A stretch of 64,000 nt of DNA from JAIBJN01 sp963699495 (GCA_963699495.1 CAVOUB010000005.1:682001-746000); one strand, 5' to 3'; positions 1 through 8,792 are shown, counted from the stretch's first letter. Program-made: numbers and translations. The notes: generated by a model from the letters alone, not told the origin.

Positions 1-396
1 GAGCAGCAAGAGCTCCTCGTGGTTGAGCGTCAGGAACCTGCGGTGGTGGAGGGAAAGGAGCCAGACGTCGTCCGAGGCCGGGTACCAGAGCTCGTCGAAG
101 TGGTCGGCGAAGTCGTCGACCGCGATTTCGAGCGCGAACGCCTCGAACGGCCAGAGCGCGCACACCCGCTCCCCCAGCTGCTCGGCGTGGGCCTTCAGCC
201 GGGCGGTGGTCGCTTCCGGCGCGTCGCCGTAGACCCACTCGGCCCCGGCGGCCCTCAGCTGCTCGATGCTCCCGTACTCGAGCAGGAGCGGCGTCAGCCA
301 CGTGACGAGCAGCTCGCCGGTCGTGCGCTCGAGCACGGTGACACGGTCTGTGAGCCCGGCCGTCTCGATGCGCTGCAGCATCGCCTCCCGCCTCAT
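1..396 (-). CDS. Unknown protein, 3' end beyond the window
   Basis: An open frame of 132 codons runs from an ATG at 396 to the window edge, so the C-terminus is missing. The visible protein begins MRREAMLQRIE and is soluble, acidic and rich in Leu, Glu and aromatic residues, with a Trp/Tyr-rich stretch DELWYPASDD near residues 109-118. I see no signal peptide, membrane segment or motif that I recognise. It lies downstream of the Mrp gene on the same strand with a 24-base gap, so the two may share a transcript. A second in-frame ATG lies at 381. Family not recognised; the reading frame is supported by codon character and the lack of a competing gene. Confidence 0.6.
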   Translation of the reverse strand, partial: MRREAMLQRIETAGLTDRVTVLERTTGELLVTWLTPLLLEYGSIEQLRAAGAEWVYGDAPEATTARLKAHAEQLGERVCALWPFEAFALEIAVDDFADHFDELWYPASDDVWLLSLHHRRFLTLNHEELLLL

Positions 397-420
397 GGCG
401 AGGAGTCTACGAGGAGGGGC

Positions 421-1539
421 TCAGCTGTGGACGAGGGGGAGCGGCTTGACGATGCCGACTCCCTCCTCGCGACGCGTCGCCGTGATCGCCTCTGCGAGGG
501 AGACGATCGCCCGCGAGACCTCGCTCTCGGGCTCGACGAGCACGATCGGCTCGCCCTGGTCGGCGAGCGCCCCGAGGCGCGGGTCGAACGGGATCCGGCC
601 GAGGAGAGGTGCCTCGACCTCGGCGGCGAGCGCCTCGCCGCCGCCCGAGCCGAAGAGCTCCTCACGAGAGCCGTCCTCGCGCGTCAGGTACGCCATGTTC
701 TCGACGACTCCGAGGAGCCGCATGTTCGTCTTCCGGGCCATTTGGGCGGCGCGAACGGCAACCTGCTGAGCAGCCCGATGGGGCGTCGTGACGACGACGG
801 CCTCGGCGCGCGGGAGGAGCTGGCCGAGCGAGATGGCCACGTCGCCGGTTCCGGGGGGCATGTCCACGACGAGCGTGTCCAGCTCGCCCCAGTGGACGTC
901 GGTGAGAAACTGCTCGAGCGCCCGGTGGAGCATGGGGCCACGCCACATCACGGGCGTGTTCTCGTCCAGGAAGAACCCGATCGACATCACCTTGAGGTCG
1001 CCGCGCACGGGTGGGACGATCATTGTCCGCTCGCCGCCGTCGACCGCGACCGGCCGCTGGTGGATGCCGAGCATGTGCGGGATCGAGTAGCCGTAGACGT
1101 CGGCGTCGAGGACGCCGGTCCGCTGCCCGAGGCGCGCGAATGCGGCTGCGAGGTTCGCGGACAGGGAAGACTTGCCGACCCCGCCCTTGCCGCTCGCGAC
1201 CGCGAGGACCCTGGTGCTCGAGTCGACGGAGATCCCGGGCGTCCGCTCGCTCACGCCGCCGCGCAGGCGCGACGTCAACGCCGCCTTCTCCTCCGGCGTC
1301 ATCACGTCGAAGCCGAGCTCCACCTGCTCGACGCCCTCGAGGGGCATGAGCGCGCCCTCGACCTGCTCCTGGAAGCTCGCGCGGAGCGGGCAGCCCGGCA
1401 CGGTCAGGGCGATGACGACGCCGACGCGGCCGCCGTCCACGGTCACGTCGCGGACCATGTCCAGCTCGACCACCGAGCGCCCCAGCTCCGGGTCGTAGAC
1501 GCCTTCGAGCGCGCTCAGGATCTCGTCTCGCGAAGCCAT
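421..1539 (-). CDS. mrp: Mrp/NBP35-family P-loop ATPase (iron-sulfur carrier)
   Basis: 372 residues. Residues about 1-85 form a MIP18/DUF59 domain (VYDPELGRSVVELDMV), which is typical of bacterial Mrp/ApbC proteins. The rest is a deviant-Walker ATPase: SGKGGVGKSS is the P-loop near residue 115, DADVYGYS follows it, and VVDMPPGTGD is Walker B. The family binds and transfers Fe-S clusters to apo-proteins in the cytosol. The segment after VVENMAYL, where proteobacterial homologues carry the cluster-binding CxxC, reads TREDGSREELFG and has no cysteine. Actinobacterial Mrp proteins are known to lack this pair, so it is a lineage trait and not damage. ATG start, divergent from the CapA-like gene. 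Confidence 0.93.
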   Translation of the reverse strand: MASRDEILSALEGVYDPELGRSVVELDMVRDVTVDGGRVGVVIALTVPGCPLRASFQEQVEGALMPLEGVEQVELGFDVMTPEEKAALTSRLRGGVSERTPGISVDSSTRVLAVASGKGGVGKSSLSANLAAAFARLGQRTGVLDADVYGYSIPHMLGIHQRPVAVDGGERTMIVPPVRGDLKVMSIGFFLDENTPVMWRGPMLHRALEQFLTDVHWGELDTLVVDMPPGTGDVAISLGQLLPRAEAVVVTTPHRAAQQVAVRAAQMARKTNMRLLGVVENMAYLTREDGSREELFGSGGGEALAAEVEAPLLGRIPFDPRLGALADQGEPIVLVEPESEVSRAIVSLAEAITATRREEGVGIVKPLPLVHS

Positions 1540-1572
1540 GAGCCTAGGCTAGCAGCGCCGCTGTGCAAGATT

Positions 1573-2745
1573 GTGGCGGTGCGAGCCGGGGTCCTCACCA
1601 TCGTCGCAGCGGCAGCGCTGTCGTTGCTCGGCGCTCAGGCACACGCCCAGACGGCCCCCGTGGTGACCTCGGCCTTGCCGGCCTGGCGGGCACCGGGCGC
1701 GCCGCTCATCGTGCGCGGCACCGCAGCTCCAGGCTCCGCCGTCGAGCTCTGGATCGGGGCGACGAAGCGGGCGGACACGATCGCCGAGGCGGATGGAGCC
1801 TTCGCGTTCAGCGTCCGCATGCCGGCGGCGCCGCGCACGTACGCCGTCGGCGTCGTCTCGGGCGGAGAGCGAACCGAGGCCGGAAGCATGCTCGTCCGGC
1901 CGGTCCGGCTCGCCGCCGGAGGAGACGTCACCTTCGGCGACGGGGTCGCCACTGCGATCGCACGGCACGGGACGCGCTGGCCCTGGCTCTCGGTCGCGCC
2001 CGTGCTCCGCGCCTCGGACCTCGCCGTCGTCAACCTCGAGACCTGCGTCTCCACGCGTGGGCGTCCCTGGCCTGGCAAGGAGTTCACGTTTCGCGGCACC
2101 CCGGCCTCGCTGCAGGCGGCCCGCACCTTCGCCGGGATCGACGTCGGCTCGCTGGCCAACAACCACTCGCTCGACTACGGCCGCGCCGCCTTCGCGGACA
2201 CGCTCGCCTACGCAAAGCGCTACGGCATCCGTACGATCGGCGGCGGGGCGAACCTCGCCCAGGCCCGGCAGGCGGCGATCCTGAGCCGCGGCGGGCTGCG
2301 GATCGCGTTCCTCGGCTTCTCCGACGTCCGCCCGCCGGGCTTCGACGCCGGCCCGGGGCGGTCGGGGACGACGCCCGCGCTCCCGGCATACATCCGGGCC
2401 GACGTCAGGGCCGCGACGGCAGCCGCCGACCTCGTCGTCGTCTACTTCCACTGGGGCATCGAGCTCGACCGCAGCCCGACCGCCCGGCAGAGGATGCTCG
2501 GCCGGGTCGCGCTGGATGCGGGCGCCACGGTCGTCCTCGGCGCTCACCCCCACGTCCTGCAGCCGCGCGAGCGGCGGGGCAATCAGTACGTCGCCTGGAG
2601 CCTGGGCAACTTCGTCTTCGACTGGACCTCGCCCGGCACCGACCGAACCGGGATCCTCCGCCTCGGGCTCGGAGCCGACGGGGTCCTCTCCTCGAGCTTC
2701 CTCCCGGCGCGGATCAACTGGGTGCAGCCCAGGCTCGCGCAGTAG
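1573..2745 (+). CDS. CapA/PgsA-family metallophosphatase-like secreted protein
   Basis: About 390 residues from a GTG at 1573 (a GTG at 1579 is equally possible); both give a signal peptide ending near AQAHAQ. After a short beta-rich N-terminal part (residues about 25-110, bacterial-Ig-like), the CapA domain shows the family's motifs in order: AAGGDVTFGD, DLAVVNLETC, SLANNHSLDYG, VVVYFHWGIEL and VVLGAHPHVLQP, with the Asp, Asn, His and Glu residues expected of the metal site. CapA/PgsA proteins act outside the membrane in polyglutamate or capsule metabolism; the substrate here is unknown. The stop codon abuts the start of the response regulator at 2746, so it probably shares that transcript. 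Confidence 0.85.
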   Translation: MAVRAGVLTIVAAAALSLLGAQAHAQTAPVVTSALPAWRAPGAPLIVRGTAAPGSAVELWIGATKRADTIAEADGAFAFSVRMPAAPRTYAVGVVSGGERTEAGSMLVRPVRLAAGGDVTFGDGVATAIARHGTRWPWLSVAPVLRASDLAVVNLETCVSTRGRPWPGKEFTFRGTPASLQAARTFAGIDVGSLANNHSLDYGRAAFADTLAYAKRYGIRTIGGGANLAQARQAAILSRGGLRIAFLGFSDVRPPGFDAGPGRSGTTPALPAYIRADVRAATAAADLVVVYFHWGIELDRSPTARQRMLGRVALDAGATVVLGAHPHVLQPRERRGNQYVAWSLGNFVFDWTSPGTDRTGILRLGLGADGVLSSSFLPARINWVQPRLAQ

Positions 2746-3423
2746 ATGGACGAGCGCATCCTCCTCGTCGAGGACGACGCCTCCATCCGGGAGACGACGT
2801 CGCTCGGGCTGACGGGCGCAGGCTTTCGGGTGGCGACGGCCGGGGACGGGCGCGAGGCGCTCGAGCGGTTCCGGCAGCAGCCGTTCGACCTCGTCGTCCT
2901 CGACCTGATGCTCCCGGAGCTGGACGGCTACGAGGTCTGCCGCGAGCTCCGCAAGACCAGCCGCGTGCCGATCGTGATCCTCTCCGCGCGGAGCGACACG
3001 GTGGACGTGGTCGTCGGTCTCGAGCTCGGCGCCGACGACTACGTGACCAAGCCGTTCGAGCTGCCCGAGCTCGTCGCGCGCGTGCGGGCGGCCCTGAGGC
3101 GGTCCTCGGCGGACAGCGAGGGCTCGCGTATCGTCGCGGGAGACCTCGAGATCGACCCCGAGGGCTTCCGGGTGGCGAAGGCCGGGCAGGAGCTCGACCT
3201 GACCGCGACCGAGTTCCGGCTCCTGCTCGAGCTCGCGCGGCGCCCCGGGCAGGTCTTCACCCGCGAGCTCCTGCTCGAGCGCGTCTGGAACTACGAGTAC
3301 CTCGGCGACTCTCGGCTCGTCGACGTCGCCGTCCAGCGCCTGCGCGCGAAGGTCGAGGACGACCCGGGACGGCCGGCGCTGATCACGACGGTGCGCGGCG
3401 TCGGATACCGCTTCGAGCGATGA
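2746..3423 (+). CDS. OmpR/PhoB-type response regulator
   Basis: 225 residues: a receiver domain (1-115) with the acidic pocket EDD, the phospho-acceptor Asp in VVLDLMLPELDGYE, and the conserved Lys in YVTKPFELPEL. A C-terminal winged helix (about 128-224) ends with the usual TTVRGVGYRFE. It should bind DNA as a dimer after phosphorylation by the adjacent kinase. The ATG directly follows the CapA-like stop, and the stop TGA overlaps the kinase ATG (ATGA at 3420), so the two proteins are likely translationally coupled. A candidate 11-base direct-repeat binding site lies at 4794-4810, just before the downstream lipoprotein gene. Confidence 0.95.
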   Translation: MDERILLVEDDASIRETTSLGLTGAGFRVATAGDGREALERFRQQPFDLVVLDLMLPELDGYEVCRELRKTSRVPIVILSARSDTVDVVVGLELGADDYVTKPFELPELVARVRAALRRSSADSEGSRIVAGDLEIDPEGFRVAKAGQELDLTATEFRLLLELARRPGQVFTRELLLERVWNYEYLGDSRLVDVAVQRLRAKVEDDPGRPALITTVRGVGYRFER

Positions 3424-4802
3424 GCGCGCGCCCGCGCGCGATCCATCCGGGACGCCTGCGGCGGCGGCTGACGCTCGCGTTCGCGCTCTCCGCGGGAATC
3501 GCGGCGGCCGCGCTCGCGGCCGGCTCCTTCCTCCTCGTCCGCGAGGCCCGGCTGGACGAGTCCCGAGACCGCGCGCTCGAGCAGTCGCGCTTCAACCTCG
3601 TGCTCGCGGCCGAGGTCCTCCCCTCTGACGGCCCGGAGGCGCTGCTCGACGCCTACGCTCGCCGCGGGAGCTTCGAGACCGTCCTCCTCGTAGACGGCAC
3701 CCCCTACCCGTCCAGCCTGTCGCTGGGCGAGGAGCAGATCCCCGACGACCTCGAGAGCCTCGTCGACGACGGCCAGCTCGCCTACGAGCGCACCGAGGTC
3801 GCCGACACCCGCTACCTGGTCACGGGAGGGCAGGTGTCCGGGACCGGGGGCGACGAGGCGTACTTCTTCTTCTCCGAGGAGGAGCTCTGGGACGACCTCG
3901 CCGACCTGCGCAACATCCTGCTGGCCGGGCTCGGGGTCGTCGTCGTCCTCGCCGGCCTCGTCGGCGCCCTGCTGGCCCGGCGGACACTGGCGCCCGTCGC
4001 GCGCGCCAGCACGGCCGCGCACTCCCTCGCCGAGGGGCTGCTCGACACGCGACTCCCCGTCGAGAGCTCGGACGAGTTCGGGGCCTGGGCGGCGTCCTTC
4101 AACGAGATGGCGGACGCGCTCGAGGCCAAGATCACGGAGCTCTCCGAGGCGCAGGCCCGCGAGCGGCGCTTCACCGCCGACGTCGCCCACGAGCTGCGCA
4201 CGCCGCTGACGGCGATCGTCAACGAGGCCTCACTCCTGGCCGAGCACATCGAGCGCATGCCGGCCGAGGCGCAGCGCCCGGCCGAGCTGCTCGTGGAGGA
4301 CGTCAAGCGCCTTCGCGACCTGGTCGAGGAGCTGATGGAGATCTCGCGGCTCGACGCCGGTACCCTCCCGCTCCGGCCCGAGCCGATCGACCTCGGCTCC
4401 TTGGTCGGCTCCGCCGTGCGGGCGCGGGGGTGGGAGGACCGCGTGCAAATCGATGCCGACGAGGTCGTGCTGACCAGCGACCCGAGGCGGGTCGAGCGCA
4501 TCGTCGCCAACCTGATCGGGAATGCGCTCGAGCACGGTGGCCGGGACGTCTCGGTGCGCGTGGGAGCGGACGGGCTCGGCGCCTTCGTCGAGGTGGCCGA
4601 CCGGGGGCCGGGGATCGCACGCGAGGACCTCCCGCACCTCTTCGAGCGCTTCTACAAGGCCGACCCGGCCCGCACCGGCCGCGGCACGGGGCTCGGCCTC
4701 GCCATCGCACTCGAGAACGCCCGCCTCCTGGGCGGCGACGTCGACGTCTGGAGCGAGACCGGCGTTGGGTCTCGTTTCACGCTCCGCCTGCCTGTTACGT
4801 AA
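3420..4802 (+). CDS. Two-component sensor histidine kinase
   Basis: 460 residues from the ATG overlapping the regulator stop. A transmembrane helix (about 18-38) is followed by an extracytoplasmic sensor of about 125 residues rich in Asp/Glu, a second helix (LLAGLGVVVVLAGLVGALL), HAMP, and a HisKA domain with the phospho-His in FTADVAHELRTPLTAI. The ATPase domain has the N box (NLIGNALEHGG), G1 (DRGPGIAREDLPHLFERF) and G2 (GTGLGLAI). All catalytic residues are present. The sensor region matches no ligand-binding fold I recognise. Its partner is the regulator just upstream; the GerMN lipoprotein downstream is a plausible target or accessory. Confidence 0.95.
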   Translation: MSARPRAIHPGRLRRRLTLAFALSAGIAAAALAAGSFLLVREARLDESRDRALEQSRFNLVLAAEVLPSDGPEALLDAYARRGSFETVLLVDGTPYPSSLSLGEEQIPDDLESLVDDGQLAYERTEVADTRYLVTGGQVSGTGGDEAYFFFSEEELWDDLADLRNILLAGLGVVVVLAGLVGALLARRTLAPVARASTAAHSLAEGLLDTRLPVESSDEFGAWAASFNEMADALEAKITELSEAQARERRFTADVAHELRTPLTAIVNEASLLAEHIERMPAEAQRPAELLVEDVKRLRDLVEELMEISRLDAGTLPLRPEPIDLGSLVGSAVRARGWEDRVQIDADEVVLTSDPRRVERIVANLIGNALEHGGRDVSVRVGADGLGAFVEVADRGPGIAREDLPHLFERFYKADPARTGRGTGLGLAIALENARLLGGDVDVWSETGVGSRFTLRLPVT

Positions 4803-4810
4803 CCGTTACG
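4794..4810. promoter_or_regulatory. Candidate response-regulator box: GTTACG direct repeat, 11-base spacing
   Basis: GTTACG occurs at 4794-4799 and again at 4805-4810, exactly 11 bases apart; the first copy is also half of the perfect palindrome GTTACGTAAC. PhoB/OmpR-type regulators commonly bind direct repeats with 11-base spacing. The site overlaps the end of the kinase gene and lies about 75 bases before the lipoprotein ATG. Binding is inference. Confidence 0.3.
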
Positions 4811-4880
4811 CGGCAGTGGCGGTCCCGTTGCGGGCGACCGGCAGGCTTCCTGCATCGCACCTCTCAAGGAGGCAGACCAG

Positions 4881-5798
4881 ATGAAGGCCCTGCTCGTCGT
4901 TCCCGCCGTAGTCCTGGCCGCTTTGCTCGGCTTCCTCGCCTCGAGCTGCGGCTCGAACGGCGATGCCAACTCCGCCGGCCCGGTGCCGTCCGTCGGTACG
5001 ACGACGAACGGCACGACCGAGGAGGTCCCCACCCCGTCCACGCAGACCGAGTCGGGCACCGAGACCGAGCCGCCGTCGGCCAACGTCACGTACCAGGTGT
5101 GGTTCACCAACGCGGAGGGCCTCTTCGTCACGTATCGCACCGAGGCAGCCACGCCGCGCGTCGGCACGGCCGCGCTCGAGGCGCTGCTGGAAGGGCCCGA
5201 CTCCTTCGAGGAGGACTACGGCCTGCGAACCGCGATCCCCGACGGCACCCAGCTCCTCGGCCTTTCGATCGACGGCGGGATCGCGCGCGTCGACCTGACC
5301 TCCGAGTTCGAGTCGGGAGGCGGCAGCGCGTCCATGCAGGCGAGGCTCGCCCAGGTCGTCTACACGATCACGCAGTTCCCGACCGTCAAGGGCGTCGTCT
5401 TCAGCCTCGACGGCGAGCCGATCGACGTCCTCGGCGGCGAGGGGATCATCATCGACCACCCGCTGACCCGGCGCGACTACGCCGACCTGCTCCCGGCGAT
5501 CCTCGTCACCAGCCCGGGACTGACCCAGGCCGTGGAGAGCCCCGTGCTCATTCGCGGCAGCGCGAACGTGTTCGAGGCGAACGTCGGCATCCAGATTCTC
5601 GACGAGAACGGCGACGTGATCGTCGAGACCTTCACGACGGCGACGTGCGGCACCGGCTGCCGCGGTACCTTCCGCGCCGCGGTGCCGTACGAGGTCGACC
5701 ACGCGCAGCAGGGCACGATCGTCGTCCACGACGACGACGCGGCAGGCACCGGCACCTTCCCGCACGAGGTCCGCATCCCCGTCCGGCTCCTGCCGTGA
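4881..5798 (+). CDS. GerMN and Gmad2 domain lipoprotein
   Basis: 305 residues. A signal peptide ends in a lipobox (FLASSC, lipid-modified Cys near residue 23), then a Thr/Pro/Glu-rich linker. A GerMN domain follows (about 70-200: ALEALLEGP...GTQLLGLSIDGGIARVDLTSEF), then a Gmad2 immunoglobulin-like domain (about 205-303: SPVLIRGSANVFEANVGIQILDENG). GerMN/Gmad2 proteins are anchored to the outer face of the membrane; in Firmicutes they act in sporulation, while in Actinobacteria their role is unclear (LpqB of the MtrAB system is one relative). That parallel with a two-component partner fits the upstream regulator-kinase pair. Preceded by AAGGAGG-like sequence at 4866-4872. Confidence 0.88.
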   Translation: MKALLVVPAVVLAALLGFLASSCGSNGDANSAGPVPSVGTTTNGTTEEVPTPSTQTESGTETEPPSANVTYQVWFTNAEGLFVTYRTEAATPRVGTAALEALLEGPDSFEEDYGLRTAIPDGTQLLGLSIDGGIARVDLTSEFESGGGSASMQARLAQVVYTITQFPTVKGVVFSLDGEPIDVLGGEGIIIDHPLTRRDYADLLPAILVTSPGLTQAVESPVLIRGSANVFEANVGIQILDENGDVIVETFTTATCGTGCRGTFRAAVPYEVDHAQQGTIVVHDDDAAGTGTFPHEVRIPVRLLP

Positions 5799-5904
5799 GG
5801 AGAGGGGCTTCCACGACCGGGCTCCCGGTCGACGCGGAGGGCACGGTCGCCTCGCGGCAGAACCGCGCGCGGGCCTCGCTCCGTATGGCACTCGGAACCA
5901 CATC

Positions 5905-7167
5905 ATGAGGACCTATCGAGACGAAGAGCTGGGCGCCGCGCTGCGGCGTCCGCGTTCGCGTCGGCGTCCGCGGTCGCGCTGGGCGATCCGCGCAGTGGCG
6001 CTCGCCGCCGTGCTCGCGCTCGCCGTCGTCTCGATCGACGCCCTACGCTCTGAGGGAAGCGATGTCGTCCCGCCGATCGTCCAACCCGCAGATGCAGCGG
6101 TCGTCAAGGCCAAGGTGCTGAGCGCCATGGCAGGCACCCGCACGCTCTCGGGGACGTTCGTCTCGACCGAGCGCGATCCCGCCACCGACACGACCGACCG
6201 CGCGCGGGGCGAGTTCGTCCTGCTCGCCGACGGGAGCTTCTACGTCCGCACGGGCAGGATCGAGGAGGCCTACGACGCCCGCCGCCGCGTCTCCACGCTC
6301 TACGATCCGAACCCTGCGTTCGAGCCTTTCGCGCACAAGGCGCGCGGGCTCGCGAGCGGGCCCCCGGACACGTTCGTCGACTCCGCCTTCCAGCGCGAGC
6401 TCGGCTCCGTCGTGCGGGCGCTGCTCGGCGTGGGAAACCCACCGGTCGAGGACGAGCTCTACAAGGGCCGGGCCGTCTGGGCCCTGGCCACGCCGGTGCG
6501 GCAGGACCAGTACGCGGGCGCCGGCTACTCGCCCGACCGCCTCGAGGTGAAAGTGGACGTGGAGACGGGCATCCCGCTCTACTCCCTCTGGACGGTGGAC
6601 GGCGGGCTCCGGCACCGGCTCGAGATCACGGCGGTCGCTGTGAACCAGGACGTCTCGCGGGCCGACCTGGCAGTCGACGTGCCCGCCGACGTGGTGCTGT
6701 CGGGGAGCGACCAGGGCTTCGACCGGGTCGAGCTGGACGACGTGAAGGCCTTCGTCGGCTACGCGCCGCTCGTCCCTTCCTGGCTCCCCGAGGGCTACGA
6801 GCTCGCGGACGTCACCGCCGCACGCGAGGGCGGGCCGACCGGCTCCGAGGGCATGAACCCGCAGGCGTCCGGCGTCGTCTCACTCGTCTACCGTCGCGGC
6901 TTCGACCGGATCGTGCTCTCGACCCGCCTCGCGGCGCCCGGCGACTGGAGCGACCCGCTCGCCACGGGCGAGGGGTTCGTCGACCTCCCGGAGCAGATTC
7001 GGCTGGAAAGGGGGGCGCTGTCCGGCGTCGAAGCAAATCTCCTCATCGTTCCCCTGGCCATCCCCCACGTCTGGGCGCTGACGGACGACCTCCTCGTCAC
7101 GGTCGCGGGCGACCTGAACCGCGACGAGCTCCTCCGCGTCGCCGAATCGCTCGAGGCGCAGCCTTGA
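5905..7167 (+). CDS. Membrane-anchored LolA/RseB-like protein with DUF4367-like tail
   Basis: 420 residues. The N-terminus is short and Arg-rich (RRPRSRRRPRSR), followed by one transmembrane helix (about 29-46), so most of the protein is outside the membrane. Residues about 65-250 resemble the LolA/RseB beta fold (TRTLSGTFVSTERD...GEFVLLADGSFYVRTG), and the last 140 residues resemble DUF4367 (LVPSWLPEGYELADV...DDLLVTVAGDLNRDELLRV). Such proteins often sit beside ECF sigma factors as sensors of envelope stress, but no sigma gene is nearby. The TGA at 7165-7167 overlaps a possible TTG start of the L,D-transpeptidase gene, suggesting coupling to cell-wall synthesis. Function is inferred from fold resemblance only. 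Confidence 0.65.
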   Translation: MRTYRDEELGAALRRPRSRRRPRSRWAIRAVALAAVLALAVVSIDALRSEGSDVVPPIVQPADAAVVKAKVLSAMAGTRTLSGTFVSTERDPATDTTDRARGEFVLLADGSFYVRTGRIEEAYDARRRVSTLYDPNPAFEPFAHKARGLASGPPDTFVDSAFQRELGSVVRALLGVGNPPVEDELYKGRAVWALATPVRQDQYAGAGYSPDRLEVKVDVETGIPLYSLWTVDGGLRHRLEITAVAVNQDVSRADLAVDVPADVVLSGSDQGFDRVELDDVKAFVGYAPLVPSWLPEGYELADVTAAREGGPTGSEGMNPQASGVVSLVYRRGFDRIVLSTRLAAPGDWSDPLATGEGFVDLPEQIRLERGALSGVEANLLIVPLAIPHVWALTDDLLVTVAGDLNRDELLRVAESLEAQP

Positions 7168-7184
7168 GCTACCGCAGGTACCGC

Positions 7185-8192
7185 ATGACGCGCCGCGGCG
7201 CGCGGGCGGTGACCCTGGTCGCCGTGGTCTCGATGACCCTCGTCGGCATCGAGGCGGCCGCGCGCGCCCAGCAAGCAGGAGGCCAGTCCGACGACCGGAG
7301 CGGCGACCGGGCCGTCGCGGAGGGCGTCACGATCTCGGGCGTCCGGGTCGGCGGGATGACCGCGCACGAGGCAGAGCACGTGCTGGCGGAGTACGCCAAC
7401 CGCCCGGTGCTCGTCACCTTCCGAAGCGAAGCGTGGCGATACTCGCCGAGGACGCTCGGTGCGGAGGCCCAGATCGACACCGCCGTCCAGGCCGCCCTCG
7501 GCGCGCCCAAGGGCGCCTCTCTGCCCCTCAAGGTCGAGGTGGACGAGCGGCGTCTCCAACGGTGGACGCGCTCCTTCGCGAAGCGCTTCGACGAGAAGCG
7601 CAAGAACGCGTCCGTCTACCTGCGCGGGGTCCGGCCTCACGTCTCCCGCGCACGCTTCGGGCGCGAGCTCTCGCGCTGGTCGACGCGCACCGCCGTCCTC
7701 ACCGCCCTGGAGACGCACGAGCGCGAGCCCGTGCCGCTCCCGGCCCGCGTGCTGCGCCCCCGCGTCACCAACAAGGACGTCGGCCTCGCCGTCGTCATCA
7801 AGCGGGGGTCCAACCGGCTCCTGCTCTACCGCCCGGGAGGGCGAAAGGGCATGCGCCTCATGCGCACCTTCGGTGTGGCCACCGGCCAGGCGGCCTACCC
7901 GACGCCCGTCGGAAGCTTCGAGATCGTCACCAAGAAACGTGATCCCTGGTGGCTGCCGCCCGACTCCGACTGGGCCGAGGGCGCCGAGCCGATCCCGCCC
8001 GGGCCCGGCAACCCACTGGGCACGCGCTGGATGGGCCTCTCCGTGCCGGGCGTGGGGATCCACGGCACACCCGACGCAGCCTCGATCGGTTACTCCGCCT
8101 CCCACGGCTGCATCCGCATGCTCGTCCCCGAGGCCGAGTGGCTCTTCGAGCGTGTCAAGGAAGGTGTGCCGGTCTACATCGTCGACGCCTAG
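7185..8192 (+). CDS. L,D-transpeptidase (YkuD) with peptidoglycan-binding-4-like domain
   Basis: About 335 residues. A signal peptide/anchor (AVTLVAVVSMTLVGIEAAARA) precedes a region like the PG_binding_4 domain (GVRVGGMTAHEAEHVLAEY). The C-terminal YkuD domain has the catalytic signature HGTPDAASIGYSASHGCIRM with the His and Cys of the transpeptidase. It should form 3-3 peptide cross-links in peptidoglycan outside the membrane. I chose the ATG at 7185, which keeps a normal signal peptide; a TTG at 7164 overlapping the previous stop (TTGA) would add seven residues and cannot be excluded. Residues YPTPVGSFEIV and LGTRWMG are also typical of YkuD. Confidence 0.9.
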   Translation: MTRRGARAVTLVAVVSMTLVGIEAAARAQQAGGQSDDRSGDRAVAEGVTISGVRVGGMTAHEAEHVLAEYANRPVLVTFRSEAWRYSPRTLGAEAQIDTAVQAALGAPKGASLPLKVEVDERRLQRWTRSFAKRFDEKRKNASVYLRGVRPHVSRARFGRELSRWSTRTAVLTALETHEREPVPLPARVLRPRVTNKDVGLAVVIKRGSNRLLLYRPGGRKGMRLMRTFGVATGQAAYPTPVGSFEIVTKKRDPWWLPPDSDWAEGAEPIPPGPGNPLGTRWMGLSVPGVGIHGTPDAASIGYSASHGCIRMLVPEAEWLFERVKEGVPVYIVDA

Positions 8193-8792
8193 ATGCCCGG
8201 CTGGGAAGGCGCCGCGGCGCGCCTCGAAGGCAGGCTCGTCGTCGTGGAGCCGCTCGGGCCCGAGCACGAGGACGATCTCTGGGAGGCCGCGCAGGATCCC
8301 GAGGTCTGGCGCTGGCTCCCCTGGCACGCGGCCGCCGACCGCGAGAGCTTCCACCACTGGCTCGAGGATGCGCTGGAACGCCGCGACGCCGGGCTCGACG
8401 TCCCCTTCGCCGTCGTGGACCGGAGGACGGGCAAGGCGGTCGGGAGCACGCGCTACCTCACCCTCCGCCCCGAGCACCGCGGGCTCGAGATCGGCTGGAC
8501 CTGGAACGCGAGCAGCGCCTGGGGCAGCGGGGCGAACGCCGAGGCGAAGCTCCTTCTCCTCCGGCACGCCTTCGAGACGCTGGGGTGCATGCGGGTCGAG
8601 TTCAAGACGGACGCCCTGAACGAACGCTCCCGCGCTGCGCTGGAGGCTCTCCCGGCCCGCTTCGAAGGCATCTTCCGCAAGCACATGCTCGTCCGCGACG
8701 GCGCCCTGCGCGACTCGGCGTACTACGCCGTCACGGACGACGAGTGGCCGGCCGTCCGCGTGAACCTCGAGCGGCGCCTCGAAGCCAAGTAA
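8193..8792 (+). CDS. RimJ/RimL-type GNAT acetyltransferase
   Basis: 199 residues starting at the ATG right after the previous stop. The N-terminal strand (GRLVVVEPLGPEHEDDLWEAA) and the later VGSTRYLTLRPEHRGLEIGWTW and WGSGANAEAKLLLLRHAFETLGCMRVEFKTDALNERSRAALE segments are typical of GNAT proteins that acetylate N-termini or small amines using acetyl-CoA. The substrate cannot be read from the sequence. The lysine and stop codon at the 3' end lie inside the terminator palindrome at 8785-8807. Confidence 0.85.
   Translation: MPGWEGAAARLEGRLVVVEPLGPEHEDDLWEAAQDPEVWRWLPWHAAADRESFHHWLEDALERRDAGLDVPFAVVDRRTGKAVGSTRYLTLRPEHRGLEIGWTWNASSAWGSGANAEAKLLLLRHAFETLGCMRVEFKTDALNERSRAALEALPARFEGIFRKHMLVRDGALRDSAYYAVTDDEWPAVRVNLERRLEAK

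Noticed and set aside
421..1539. Mrp as damaged because the CxxC pair is missing
   Set aside because: Actinobacterial homologues are known to lack it and the rest of the protein is complete.
19..1560. Long plus-strand open frame in phase with the CapA-like gene
   Set aside because: It runs antisense to the Mrp gene and the partial first gene, both of which have clear protein character; the frame stays open only because GC-rich codons avoid stops.
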